Of a DNA stretch of 25,910 nucleotides, positions 9,338-16,817 are shown in pieces (position 1 is the stretch's first letter; each line of letters begins with the position of its first letter). A program made the translations under genes and the position numbers. The stretch spans positions 1-25,910 of the forward strand of contig CAYYGL010000054.1 of assembly GCA_964471235.1 (NCBI GenBank), in the 5' to 3' direction. The DNA is from CAYYGL01 sp964471235 (GTDB lineage: Bacteria; Calditrichota; Calditrichia; RBG-13-44-9; J075). The notes beneath the pieces were generated by a model. The model saw only the letters and a program-made list of their open reading frames with translations, did not search any database and had not been told where the DNA came from.

Positions 9338-10060
9338 ATGAAGAAGTTACAGGCGGTAGATGTTCTGGCATTTGGCGCCCACCCGGATGATGTTGAGCTG
9401 GGCTGCGGCGGAACGTTGTCTAAGCTGGTGCAGCAGGGGCATTCAGTGGGAATCATTGATTTAACCCGCGGCGAGATGGGCACCCGGGGAACAGTCATGG
9501 AACGACAGCAGGAAGCGCAGCAAGCCGCAGATGTTCTGGGAGCGGCATTCCGGGTAAACCTGGAAATTCCCGATGCCGGGATCGAATTATCCAGGGAAAA
9601 TCAACTTAAGGTGATAACGGTAATCCGCCGCTTTCAACCATCGCTGGTGCTGGCACCCTATCCGGAAGACCGCCATCCGGATCATGAGCACACTTCCCGG
9701 TTGGTTCGCGAAGCCTGTTTTTACGCCGGGCTTAAAAAGCTGACCGTGAACAAGTTGCCGGCCCATCGTCCCCGGCGAATTCTGTTTTATATGATGACCA
9801 CCGAATTCGATCCCACATTTGTGGTGGATATCAGTGAACAGTTTGAACAAAAACTGGCGGCAATTTTAGCCCATCGTTCTCAATTTTACAACCCGGAGTA
9901 CAATGCTGAGGAAACGTTCATCTCTTCCAAAGATTACCGGGAAGCTATTGAATTTCGCGCCCGTCATTTCGGTTGGAAAGCAGGGGTACGTTATGCAGAA
10001 CCGTTCTGGATGCCGGAATGGATTGCCCTGNNNNNNNNNNCGATCCTTTTTCGACGTTAA
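9338..10060 (+). CDS. bshB1: BshB1-type bacillithiol biosynthesis deacetylase (3' end interrupted by assembly gap)
   Basis: A LmbE/PIG-L zinc deacetylase that in bacillithiol synthesis converts GlcNAc-malate to GlcN-malate in the cytosol. The zinc site is visible in FGAHPDDVELGCGG (His, Asp-Asp) and in PEDRHPDHEHTS. The BshB1-specific features IIDLTRGEMGTRGT, CFYAGLKKL, FVVDISEQFEQK and the AHRSQFYNPE block are present. Start chosen at ATG 9338 because AAGGTAGG precedes it; an in-frame GTG 30 bases upstream is less likely. Ten Ns at 10031-10040 follow WMPEWIAL. In the nominal frame the protein stops at 10060 after ILFRR. If the gap is one base off, the other frame reads DPFSTLITDR and stops at 10074, which looks more like a BshB1 terminus. 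Length about 235-245 residues fits the family. Confidence 0.88.
   Translation: MKKLQAVDVLAFGAHPDDVELGCGGTLSKLVQQGHSVGIIDLTRGEMGTRGTVMERQQEAQQAADVLGAAFRVNLEIPDAGIELSRENQLKVITVIRRFQPSLVLAPYPEDRHPDHEHTSRLVREACFYAGLKKLTVNKLPAHRPRRILFYMMTTEFDPTFVVDISEQFEQKLAAILAHRSQFYNPEYNAEETFISSKDYREAIEFRARHFGWKAGVRYAEPFWMPEWIALXXXXILFRR
10031..10040. other. Assembly gap (10 N)
   Basis: Ten unresolved bases near the 3' end of bshB1. The true size is unknown, so the reading frame of the last residues of BshB1 is uncertain. Confidence 0.97.
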
Positions 10061-10346
10061 TCACAGATCGTTGAACCGGTTCGCAAATTATAGTACATCG
10101 CGAGTTCGGCGTAACCTGGAAATAGCACCCGGGGGATACAGAGAACGCTGATTTTCACAGATGATGGGTAACAATTTAAAAAATCTGCGCTGCCCCGGGG
10201 CATCCGCATTCCATTTTTCTTATGTCGAACCGGGGGAAATACATGTATTCAACGAAATGTCCGGATCAGCTGACCATGCCGCTGTTTTGATTATAAGCGT
10301 CAACCCTCTCCGATAGTTCACGCAGTTGGCAAAAAGTTTTTTTTAG
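10061..10346. repeat. Spacer between bshB1 and the nuo promoter with imperfect inverted repeat
   Basis: No gene is seen. CGCTGATTTT at 10146-10155 and AAAAAATCTGCG at 10178-10189 form an imperfect inverted repeat, followed by the palindrome GCCCCGGGGC at 10192-10201. This resembles the 'acgctgatttt...aaaatctgcg' intergenic repeats seen in many environmental genomes (from memory). No clear terminator for bshB1. Confidence 0.35.
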
Positions 10347-10374
10347 TTGATTTTTTTCGCCTTTTCGTTATAAT
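10347..10374 (+). promoter_or_regulatory. Probable sigma70-type promoter of the nuo operon
   Basis: TTGATT at 10347-10352 and a perfect TATAAT at 10369-10374 are separated by 16 bases. Transcription would start near 10381, leaving a leader of about 40 bases before nuoA, whose ribosome-binding site is AGAAAGG at 10407-10413. The surrounding sequence is strongly T-rich (poly-T runs at 10337-10344 and 10351-10357). Confidence 0.65.
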
Positions 10375-10420
10375 TTGGCACTCTTGTAATTGTGAAAAGA
10401 GTTATTAGAAAGGTTGTGAT

Positions 10421-10786
10421 ATGCTGGAACAATATATCCCCGTTCTGTTTGTTATCCTCATGGCAGCATTAATTGCCGGCAGTATTCTGGTTGCCTCAGC
10501 GATTATCAATCCTCGTATTAAACAAAAAATTAAAGAGCAGGTGTACGAATCCGGCTTACAGCCCCAGATGGAAGCCCGGCTGCGCTATCCCATCCGCTTT
10601 TACCTGGTTGCGATGATGTTCATCCTTTTCGATGTAGAGGTAATCTTCATGTACCCCTGGGCGGTGGTTTATCATAAATTTCTTTCTACCGGATCATTTA
10701 TCTTTTGGGAAATGGTAATCTTTTTAGCGATTCTGTTTGCCGGTTACATCTACCTGCTGAAACGCGGTGCATTCCAATGGGAGTAA
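10421..10786 (+). CDS. nuoA: NADH-quinone oxidoreductase subunit A
   Basis: A 121-residue inner-membrane subunit of complex I with three hydrophobic segments, normal length for NuoA. It sits next to the quinone-binding region and stabilises the membrane/peripheral interface. The signature ESGLQPQMEA loop is followed by FILFDVEVIFMYPWAV, carrying the conserved acidic residues of helix 2. In most homologues the loop reads 'YECG'; here it is YESG, a common variant. First gene of the nuo operon; AGAAAGG lies 7 bases before the ATG. The stop codon lies only 5 bases before nuoC, so nuoB, which normally follows, is absent. Confidence 0.96.
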   Translation: MLEQYIPVLFVILMAALIAGSILVASAIINPRIKQKIKEQVYESGLQPQMEARLRYPIRFYLVAMMFILFDVEVIFMYPWAVVYHKFLSTGSFIFWEMVIFLAILFAGYIYLLKRGAFQWE

Positions 10787-10791
10787 GACCT

Positions 10792-11283
10792 ATGTCTTCG
10801 AATGAGACCTTAAAGAAGCTGATCCGTAAAAAATTTAAATCTGCCGAATTTGAGGAATTTCGAGATCAACTGTCGATACGAATTCCCAAAAATAAACTCA
10901 TCGATTTTGTTACCTACCTCAATCAAGAACCCCAATTATCGTTCGATTACCTGACGGATGTGACCGGGGTGGATTATTTAAAGATGGAACGAGAGCCGCG
11001 ATTCGATGTGGTATACCACCTCTATTCATTTGAGCATAATTGGCGGGTACGGGTAAAGGTTGGGGTGGATGAAGAAGATATGGATGTCCCCTCGCTTTCC
11101 GGAATCTGGCGGGCGGCATTGTGGCTGGAGCGGGAAGCCTTTGAGATGTTCGGGTTTCACTTTACCGGGCATCCCGATTTACGCCGGCTGCTGCTGCCGG
11201 ATGTGTTTGACGGTTTTCCTTTGCGGAAGGACTATCCCCTGCAAGGACGCGGCGAACGGGATGTTGTGCTGGATTTGAAATAG
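10792..11283 (+). CDS. nuoC: NADH-quinone oxidoreductase subunit C (30 kDa subunit)
   Basis: A 163-residue peripheral-arm subunit of complex I belonging to the quinone module, near the normal size for stand-alone NuoC. Motifs: FDYLTDVTGVDYL, FDVVYHLYSFEHNWRVRVKV, the WLEREAFEMFGFHFTGHPDLRRLLLPD signature block (residues about 108-136), and FPLRKDYPLQGR near the end. The start is the ATG at 10792, with GGGAG (10779-10783) overlapping the last codons of nuoA, which supports tight translational coupling. A longer frame inside nuoA is not the real start. It is not fused to NuoD or NuoB. Confidence 0.96.
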   Translation: MSSNETLKKLIRKKFKSAEFEEFRDQLSIRIPKNKLIDFVTYLNQEPQLSFDYLTDVTGVDYLKMEREPRFDVVYHLYSFEHNWRVRVKVGVDEEDMDVPSLSGIWRAALWLEREAFEMFGFHFTGHPDLRRLLLPDVFDGFPLRKDYPLQGRGERDVVLDLK

Positions 11284-11408
11284 CGTTACCCGGGGTGTTT
11301 GAATTACCCTGACGGAACACGATACAAGGATGGTGAGCGGGAACGCAAGCCAGGTCAGAGCAAGTAAAGCAAACAAGGTTTCACCCAAAAACAATAGAGC
11401 GATGGATT

Positions 11409-12605
11409 ATGGCTGAAGCGGCGTATGAACTCAAGACAGACCGGATGGTATTGAACTTCGGTCCCCAACACCCGGCGACCCATGGAACACTGCGCCTGGT
11501 TTTGGAACTGGATGGGGAAGTGGTAGTGAAAGCGGAGCCGCATATTGGGTATTTGCATTCCGGTTTTGAGAAATTGGGAGAGTATAAAACCTACAACCAA
11601 TGGATTCCCCTTTCGGACCGGATGAATTATCTCTCCGCCCTCAGCAATAACATCGGGTTTGCCCAGGCGGTGGAAAAACTGATCGGCATTGATATTCCGG
11701 AACGCGCCAAATACATCCGGATGATTTTGGCGGAACTCTCCCGTATCTCCGATCACCTGGTGTGGCTGGGAACCCATGCCCTGGATATCGGGGCATTTAC
11801 CGCATTTCTCTATGCCTTTGAAGCCCGGGAAAATCTCTATGTAATTTTTGAGCATACCACCGGCGCCCGGCTAACCAACAGCTATACCCGGGTGGGCGGG
11901 CTCTTCCGCGATGTACCGCACGATTTTAACGAAATGGTCACCAACTTCCTCAATTATTTCCCGAAAGTGCTTAAGGAATTGCACGGCTTGCTGACCCGCA
12001 ATCGCATCTGGATGGAACGTACCCAAAAGGTGGGAATTTTAACCCGGGAAGATGCCATTAACCTGGGCGTCACCGGACCGACCCTGCGCGGTTCCGGCAT
12101 TGATTATGACGTGCGGAAAAATTTCCCTTACCTGTTGTATGATCAGATGGATTTTGAAATCCCGATTTGCGATGAATGCGACGTCTATTCCCGCTACCTG
12201 GTGCGCATGGAGGAGATGGTGCAGAGCATGCGGATTGTGGAGCAATGTTTGAAACGGCTGCCGGATGGCCCCATCAGTGTTTTTGACAGCAAATACAAAC
12301 TTCCTCCCAAGGAAGAGGTTTATGATACCATCGAAGGGTTAATTCATCATTTTAAAAACGTCATGCCCGGGCATGGCTTTGAAGTGCCGGTGGGCGATAT
12401 TTACGATGCCACGGAAGCCCCCAACGGCGAATTGGGCTTCTATATCGTCTCCGACGGCAGCAACAAAGCCTATCGCCTGCGGGTACGACCGCCTTCTTTC
12501 GTCAACTTTGCCGCATTGGATACCATGGTACGCGGGTATTTAATTTCGGATGTGGTAGCGATTCTGGGAAGCCTGAACATTATTGCCGGGGAATTGGACC
12601 GATAG
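11409..12605 (+). CDS. nuoD: NADH-quinone oxidoreductase subunit D (49 kDa subunit)
   Basis: A 398-residue quinone-module subunit of complex I, homologous to the large subunit of NiFe hydrogenases but lacking the metal site. The quinone-site loop GPQHPATHG with His21 and His25 is intact. Other landmarks are HIGYLHSGFEKLGEYKTYNQ, LAELSRISDHLVWLGT, GLTGPTLRG-like GVTGPTLRGSG, and the C-terminal SLNIIAGELDR ending typical of the family. Normal length. The spacer from nuoC is 125 bases with no obvious gene. The ribosome-binding site is weak (GAGCGATGG region), so start at ATG 11409 rests on homology of the N-terminus. NuoD normally forms its quinone cavity with NuoB, which is not encoded here. 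Confidence 0.97.
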   Translation: MAEAAYELKTDRMVLNFGPQHPATHGTLRLVLELDGEVVVKAEPHIGYLHSGFEKLGEYKTYNQWIPLSDRMNYLSALSNNIGFAQAVEKLIGIDIPERAKYIRMILAELSRISDHLVWLGTHALDIGAFTAFLYAFEARENLYVIFEHTTGARLTNSYTRVGGLFRDVPHDFNEMVTNFLNYFPKVLKELHGLLTRNRIWMERTQKVGILTREDAINLGVTGPTLRGSGIDYDVRKNFPYLLYDQMDFEIPICDECDVYSRYLVRMEEMVQSMRIVEQCLKRLPDGPISVFDSKYKLPPKEEVYDTIEGLIHHFKNVMPGHGFEVPVGDIYDATEAPNGELGFYIVSDGSNKAYRLRVRPPSFVNFAALDTMVRGYLISDVVAILGSLNIIAGELDR

Positions 12606-12688
12606 TTTATGCCGCAATTCCGTTGCCGGCGGACTGCTATTTGATTGAGATATGAAAACGGAAAACTAAAGATCGACAGGTTGTTGCC

Positions 12689-13165
12689 ATGAAAGTTTCC
12701 TTCTCTGATGAAGCCTTGAAAGAATTTAATGATATCCTGACCCGGTATCCCACCAAACGAGCCGCGTTGCTCCCCACATTGCATCTTCTCCAAAGGGAGT
12801 TTGGATGGATTTCCCGGGAAGGTATGGAATACGTTGGTGAGCTGCTGGAACTTCCTTTCTCGGAAGTCTATGATACCGCTTCTTTTTATACCATGTTTAA
12901 ATTAAAACCGATGGGGAAATACCATCTGCAGGTATGCCATACCCTTTCCTGTGCGCTCCGGGGCGCCGGGGAAATCTGCGATCACATTCGGGAGAAACTG
13001 CATATTGATAATGGCGAGGTAACCGAGGATGGCAAATATTCGTTTGTAAAGGTGGAATGTCTCGGTTCCTGCGGTACCGCCCCGGTGGTGCAAATTAACG
13101 ATGATTATTACGAGGGGCTCACTGTGGAACAGTTCGATGAAGTGCTGGAGAAGTTGGAAAAATAG
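12689..13165 (+). CDS. nuoE: NADH-quinone oxidoreductase subunit E (24 kDa subunit)
   Basis: A 158-residue thioredoxin-like 2Fe-2S protein of the NADH-oxidising module. The four N1a cluster ligands are Cys83 and Cys88 (VCHTLSCALRG) and Cys124 and Cys128 (VECLGSCGTAPVVQ), with normal spacing. The N-terminal helical part contains RAALLPTLHLLQREFGWIS and the conserved YDTASFYTMF. Length is typical. It follows nuoD after 83 bases. Its stop codon at 13163-13165 directly abuts a tandem hairpin array. Confidence 0.97.
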   Translation: MKVSFSDEALKEFNDILTRYPTKRAALLPTLHLLQREFGWISREGMEYVGELLELPFSEVYDTASFYTMFKLKPMGKYHLQVCHTLSCALRGAGEICDHIREKLHIDNGEVTEDGKYSFVKVECLGSCGTAPVVQINDDYYEGLTVEQFDEVLEKLEK

Positions 13166-13262
13166 GAGCGACAAAATTTATTTTGTCTCTCGGAGCGCCA
13201 AAATGTATTCTGTCTCCCGGAGCGACAAAATTTATTTTGTCAACTACGAAAGCAACAAAATT
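13166..13262. repeat. Tandem hairpin repeat array, left part (27-30 bp units)
   Basis: Each unit is an 18-base dyad of the form RACAAAATTYATTTTGTC (7-8 bp stem), preceded by a GGAGC- or AAGC-type spacer of 9-12 bases. Units begin at 13170 (perfect), 13197 (diverged), 13224 (perfect) and 13254 (cut by the gap). Period is 27, 27 and 30 bases. The array starts one base after the nuoE stop codon. Confidence 0.85.
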
Positions 13263-13362
13263 NNNNNNNNNNNNNNNNNNNNNNNNNNNNNNNNNNNNNN
13301 NNNNNNNNNNNNNNNNNNNNNNNNNNNNNNNNNNNNNNNNNNNNNNNNNNNNNNNNNNNNNN
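13263..13362. other. Assembly gap (100 N) inside the hairpin array
   Basis: Exactly 100 Ns, the conventional placeholder for a gap of unknown length. The 38 bases left of the gap (13225-13262) are identical to the 38 bases right of it (13363-13400), so the gap may be an unresolved repeat or even an unmerged overlap. Confidence 0.97.
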
Positions 13363-13435
13363 ACAAAATTTATTTTGTCAACTACGAAAGCAACAAAATT
13401 CATTTTGTCTCCGGAGCAACAAAATTCATTTTGTC
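13363..13435. repeat. Tandem hairpin repeat array, right part
   Basis: Continuation of the array: units beginning at about 13362, 13392 and 13418, each with ACAAAATT and ATTTTGT arms. The last two have a TTCA centre rather than TTTA. After it there are about 80 bases to nuoF, including the strong AGAGGAGA ribosome-binding site just before 13516. Confidence 0.85.
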
Positions 13436-13515
13436 AGAGAAAAAGCGGCAGGTTACTTCACGAATGGCAACATCACCCGCAGTTGCCCGACTATGAATAG
13501 AGGAGAAACATCAAA

Positions 13516-14772
13516 ATGTTCGAGAAGGTATTAACCCGACATATCCATATACCGGAATCGCGTCAGTTGGCATATTACGAGAAGCACGGTGGTTACCAAT
13601 CCTGGAAGAAAGTGGTTAAGGAAATGGAACCGGATCAGGTAATTGAGGTAGTGAAGGAGTCGAAGCTGCGGGGGCGGGGCGGCGCCGGATTTCCCACCGG
13701 GATGAAGTGGGGCTTTGTGCCCAAATCCACTGAGAAACCGCATTACATGCTGGTAAATGCCGACGAAAGCGAACCGGGTACTTTTAAAGACCGCCTCTTG
13801 TTGGACGGCATTCCCCATTCGGTCATCGAGGGCGCCATGATCGGCTCCTATGCCATCCGCTCCAATACCTGCTACATCTATATCCGCGGTGAATTTGTCA
13901 AAGAAGCCCGGATTCTGGAAGAAGCGATTGGGGAAGCATACGAAAAGGGATACCTGGGGAAAAACATTTTCGGCAGCGGGTATGATCTGGATATGTATGT
14001 GCACCGGGGCGCCGGTGCCTATATCTGCGGCGAGGAAACCGGGTTGATCGAGTCGCTGGAAGGCAAACGCGGCTGGCTGCGCATTAAACCCCCTTTCCCG
14101 GCAATTGAAGGCGTCTTTCAATGCCCGACCATCGTGAACAATGTGGAAACCCTGGCATGTGTGCCCTACATCATCGAACGGGGAGCGGATTGGTTCAAAT
14201 CCATCGGGCCGGAGAGTGGTCCGGGGCCCAAGCTGTACTGCCTGAGCGGTCATGTGAAAAAGCCCGGGGTATATGAGTTTGAAATGGGCATCCCCTTGAA
14301 AGAATTGATTTACGAACACGGCGGCGGCATCTTAAACGACAAAAAGCTAAAAGCCGTTATCCCCGGCGGTTCTTCGGTGCCGGTACTAACCGCCGATGAA
14401 ATCGATGTGAATATGGATTTTGATTCACTGGCAAAAATCGGTTCCATGCTTGGCTCTGCCGGTACCATCGTGATGGATGAAGATACCGATATGGTGAAGG
14501 TGTTGTTGAATATTGCTCATTTTTACCGTCATGAATCCTGCGGACAATGCACCCCCTGCCGGGAAGGCACCAACTGGGCGGAAAAATTGTTGAAACGTAT
14601 CTACAGCGGCGAAGGTACCCTGAAGGATGTGGATTTGCTGGAAGAGGTGGCAGACCACATTGGTATGCGGACCATCTGTCCGCTGGGAGATGCAGCTGCC
14701 ATGCCCATCCAGAGCTTTTTGAAAAAATTCCGTCATGAGTTCGAGGCGAAAGTGAAAAAGAATGTGGCGTGA
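13516..14772 (+). CDS. nuoF: NADH-quinone oxidoreductase subunit F (51 kDa, NADH/FMN-binding)
   Basis: A 418-residue subunit that oxidises NADH through FMN and passes electrons to cluster N3. The glycine-rich nucleotide loop GRGGAGFPTGMKWGF is at residues 53-67, NADESEPGTFKDR begins at 81, and GAGAYICGEETGLIESLEG follows. The N3 4Fe-4S ligands are Cys342, Cys345 and Cys348 (SCGQCTPCREG) and Cys388 (TICPLGDAAAMP). Length and motif order are normal. The ATG start has AGAGGAGA about 10 bases upstream. Separated from nuoE by the hairpin array and the assembly gap, so continuity of the operon here depends on the scaffold being right. Confidence 0.97.
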   Translation: MFEKVLTRHIHIPESRQLAYYEKHGGYQSWKKVVKEMEPDQVIEVVKESKLRGRGGAGFPTGMKWGFVPKSTEKPHYMLVNADESEPGTFKDRLLLDGIPHSVIEGAMIGSYAIRSNTCYIYIRGEFVKEARILEEAIGEAYEKGYLGKNIFGSGYDLDMYVHRGAGAYICGEETGLIESLEGKRGWLRIKPPFPAIEGVFQCPTIVNNVETLACVPYIIERGADWFKSIGPESGPGPKLYCLSGHVKKPGVYEFEMGIPLKELIYEHGGGILNDKKLKAVIPGGSSVPVLTADEIDVNMDFDSLAKIGSMLGSAGTIVMDEDTDMVKVLLNIAHFYRHESCGQCTPCREGTNWAEKLLKRIYSGEGTLKDVDLLEEVADHIGMRTICPLGDAAAMPIQSFLKKFRHEFEAKVKKNVA

Positions 14773-14801
14773 ATCGTAAAACGTAATTCGTAAAGGGAAA
14801 A

Positions 14802-15071
14802 ATGTCTCAACATAGAAAAACAAAGAAGCAATTGCTAAATCGAATATCCATTAATCCCAATGTATGTTTCGGAAAGCCGTGTATTCGCGGTACTCGCATT
14901 TGGGTATCTCTGATATTGGATTTTTTAGCCAATGGCGCGACTATCGAAGAGCTTCTGGAAGGATATCTCCAATTAACAAGGGAAGATATCTACGCTGCGA
15001 TTGCTTATGGAGCGGAGATGTCTCGGGAAAGATATGTAGAAATATCTTTTATGGATTGTGGAAATCGGTAA
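14802..15071 (+). CDS. DUF433 (antitoxin-like) protein inserted in the nuo operon
   Basis: An 89-residue protein with the DUF433 signature: RISINPNVCFGKPCIRGTRI, then LILDFLANGATIEELLEGY and REDIYAAIAYGAE. The family is a small winged-helix-like DNA-binding or antitoxin-type protein, often paired with a DUF5615 PIN-like toxin. Here there is no partner: only 66 bases follow before nuoG and 29 before it after nuoF. The spacer from nuoF contains a short TACG-type repeat (14774-14795). GGG lies a few bases before the ATG as a weak ribosome-binding site. It is not a complex I component; co-transcription with nuoF and nuoG is inferred from position. Probably a cassette inserted into the operon. Confidence 0.88.
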   Translation: MSQHRKTKKQLLNRISINPNVCFGKPCIRGTRIWVSLILDFLANGATIEELLEGYLQLTREDIYAAIAYGAEMSRERYVEISFMDCGNR

Positions 15072-15137
15072 AATTCGGATACATCAGTCGAGTTAAACAG
15101 GTAAAAAAACCAACATAACCAGTAGAGGAAGCGCGGT

Positions 15138-16766
15138 ATGCCTCTTATTAAAATAGACAATCAGGAATTGGAGGTTCCCTCCGGAATCACCATTTTGGAA
15201 GCGGCGAAGCAAATCGGGTTGGAAATCCCCCATTATTGCTATCACCCGGCGATGAGCATTGTTGCCAGTTGCCGGATGTGCCTGGTGAAAGTGCAGGGCA
15301 TGCCCAAACTCACCCCGGCATGTTCCACCCGGATCGGGGAAATGCCCCCGGAACGCAAAGTGGATGGCAAATATGACATGGTGGTGGTGACGAATGATGA
15401 GGAAGTGAAAGGTGCTCATGAATCCGTTCTGGAATTCCTGTTGCTGAATCATCCGGTAGATTGCCCGGAATGCGACCAGGCAGGGGAGTGTTTTTTGCAG
15501 GATTATACCTTTAAATACGGCAAAGCGCACAGCCGTTTTGATTTTCCCAAACGAGTGCCGCCCCGCAAAGACCTGGGACCGGAAATCCTGTTGATTAGCA
15601 CCCGCTGTATTCTTTGTTCCCGTTGTGTGCGCTTTTGCAAGGAAATCACCGGCACCAATGAGCTGATGGTGCGTCAGCGCGGCGCCAATGCGGAAATTGA
15701 TCTCTTCCCCGGCGAGTCTCTTAACAACAAACTCTCCATGAATGTGGCGGATATTTGCCCGGTAGGTGCCCTGGTCACCAAAGATTTTCTGTTTAAACCG
15801 CGCAACTGGCATTATCAAAAAGCAAACAGCATTTGCCCGGGGTGTTCGGTGGGCTGCAACATTCAAATCGAATACCTGGAGGAAGATAACACCATTTACC
15901 GCATCAAGCCGGTGTTCAACGCCGATGTGAATGAATGGTGGATGTGTGATGACGGCCGGTTGCTCTATCATACCTATCAAAAATTAAACCGGTTGGAATA
16001 TCCTTTTATCCGTAAGAACGGCGAATTGCAGCGGGGGCACTGGCGCTTAACCTTAAAAGAAGTTGCCAAAAAACTGAGAGAATTCCCGGCGGAAGCTGTG
16101 GCAGTGGTTGGCAGTGGGTTTGCCACCAATGAGGATAACTACATGCTGCAAAAAATTGCCCGGGAGGGGCTTGGGGTTCAAACCGTGGCGATTGATGATA
16201 CCTTTTACAAAGAAGATGACATCGTTTACAAACGTTTTACCATCAAAGGGGAGAAGGTGCCCAACTACCAGGGGGCGCAGGATATGCTCCAAACCGACCT
16301 CACCTTCAGCAACTTGTTGCAGGATATTGAGAGCGGTAACATCAAAGCACTCTACTGGCTGGGAGGTGCGCCTGTCTTTACCCTGTCGGAAACACAGGTC
16401 GAAACGCTGAAAAAATTGGATTACCTGGTGGTGCAGGATATCAAGCAATCTCCGTTAACGGAAATTGCCGATGTGGTATTAGCCGGTGCCGCTGCTTATG
16501 AGAAGGAAGGCACCTTCACCAATTATCAATCCCGGGTGCAACGGGTGCGGGCAGCGCTGATGCCGCCCCGGGCAGCCAAAACCGACTTCGAGATCTTTCA
16601 TGAACTGTTCGACATCATGGACCTGGGCAAATACCTGCGCGCCAAACAGGTGTTCGATGAAATTTCCCAGAATATGGATGGCTACCGGGGAATGAGCTAT
16701 GCGGCTCTAAAAGACGGTGGGTTGCCAAAGGGGCAGGCAGTGCCGGAAGCAGAGGCTGCCAGTTAA
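15138..16766 (+). CDS. nuoG: NADH-quinone oxidoreductase subunit G (75 kDa-type iron-sulfur subunit, short form)
   Basis: A 542-residue iron-sulfur subunit that relays electrons from NuoF towards the quinone module. Cluster ligands read off directly: N1b Cys34, Cys45, Cys48, Cys62; N5 His105, Cys109, Cys112, Cys118; N4 Cys157, Cys160, Cys163 and Cys207. An additional four-Cys set, Cys233, Cys236, Cys240 and Cys270, matches the off-pathway N7 cluster, although the last gap is 29 residues. The molybdopterin-like domain is shortened, since E. coli NuoG has about 908 residues; compact forms are known. AGAGGAA precedes the ATG. Its normal onward electron partner NuoI is not encoded in the window. 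Confidence 0.96.
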   Translation: MPLIKIDNQELEVPSGITILEAAKQIGLEIPHYCYHPAMSIVASCRMCLVKVQGMPKLTPACSTRIGEMPPERKVDGKYDMVVVTNDEEVKGAHESVLEFLLLNHPVDCPECDQAGECFLQDYTFKYGKAHSRFDFPKRVPPRKDLGPEILLISTRCILCSRCVRFCKEITGTNELMVRQRGANAEIDLFPGESLNNKLSMNVADICPVGALVTKDFLFKPRNWHYQKANSICPGCSVGCNIQIEYLEEDNTIYRIKPVFNADVNEWWMCDDGRLLYHTYQKLNRLEYPFIRKNGELQRGHWRLTLKEVAKKLREFPAEAVAVVGSGFATNEDNYMLQKIAREGLGVQTVAIDDTFYKEDDIVYKRFTIKGEKVPNYQGAQDMLQTDLTFSNLLQDIESGNIKALYWLGGAPVFTLSETQVETLKKLDYLVVQDIKQSPLTEIADVVLAGAAAYEKEGTFTNYQSRVQRVRAALMPPRAAKTDFEIFHELFDIMDLGKYLRAKQVFDEISQNMDGYRGMSYAALKDGGLPKGQAVPEAEAAS

Positions 16767-16817
16767 AGGATAATCGACCGGGTGAATCCCTAAAACCTTT
16801 TGCGGAGACTTTTAACC

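Noticed and set aside
13263..13362. nuoB or nuoI hidden in the assembly gap
   Set aside because: The gap is not at the canonical position of either gene and is flanked on both sides by the same 38-base repeat, so a simple repeat is far more likely. It cannot be excluded entirely because the gap length is unknown.
13166..13435. Possible CRISPR array
   Set aside because: Spacers are only 8-12 bases and similar to each other, the repeat itself is a full palindrome, and no cas genes are present. The same applies to the array at 23148-23315, which has inverted orientation within the array.
13101..13496. Open frame through the nuoE-nuoF spacer coding repeated DKIYFV/NKIHFV peptides
   Set aside because: It is the translation of the hairpin array; both strands are open, it contains the 100-N gap, and it starts inside nuoE in another frame.
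15093..15980. Long minus-strand frames antisense to nuoG and to nuoF (13531-14319)
   Set aside because: They are His- and Phe-rich shadow frames opposite well-supported iron-sulfur subunit genes.
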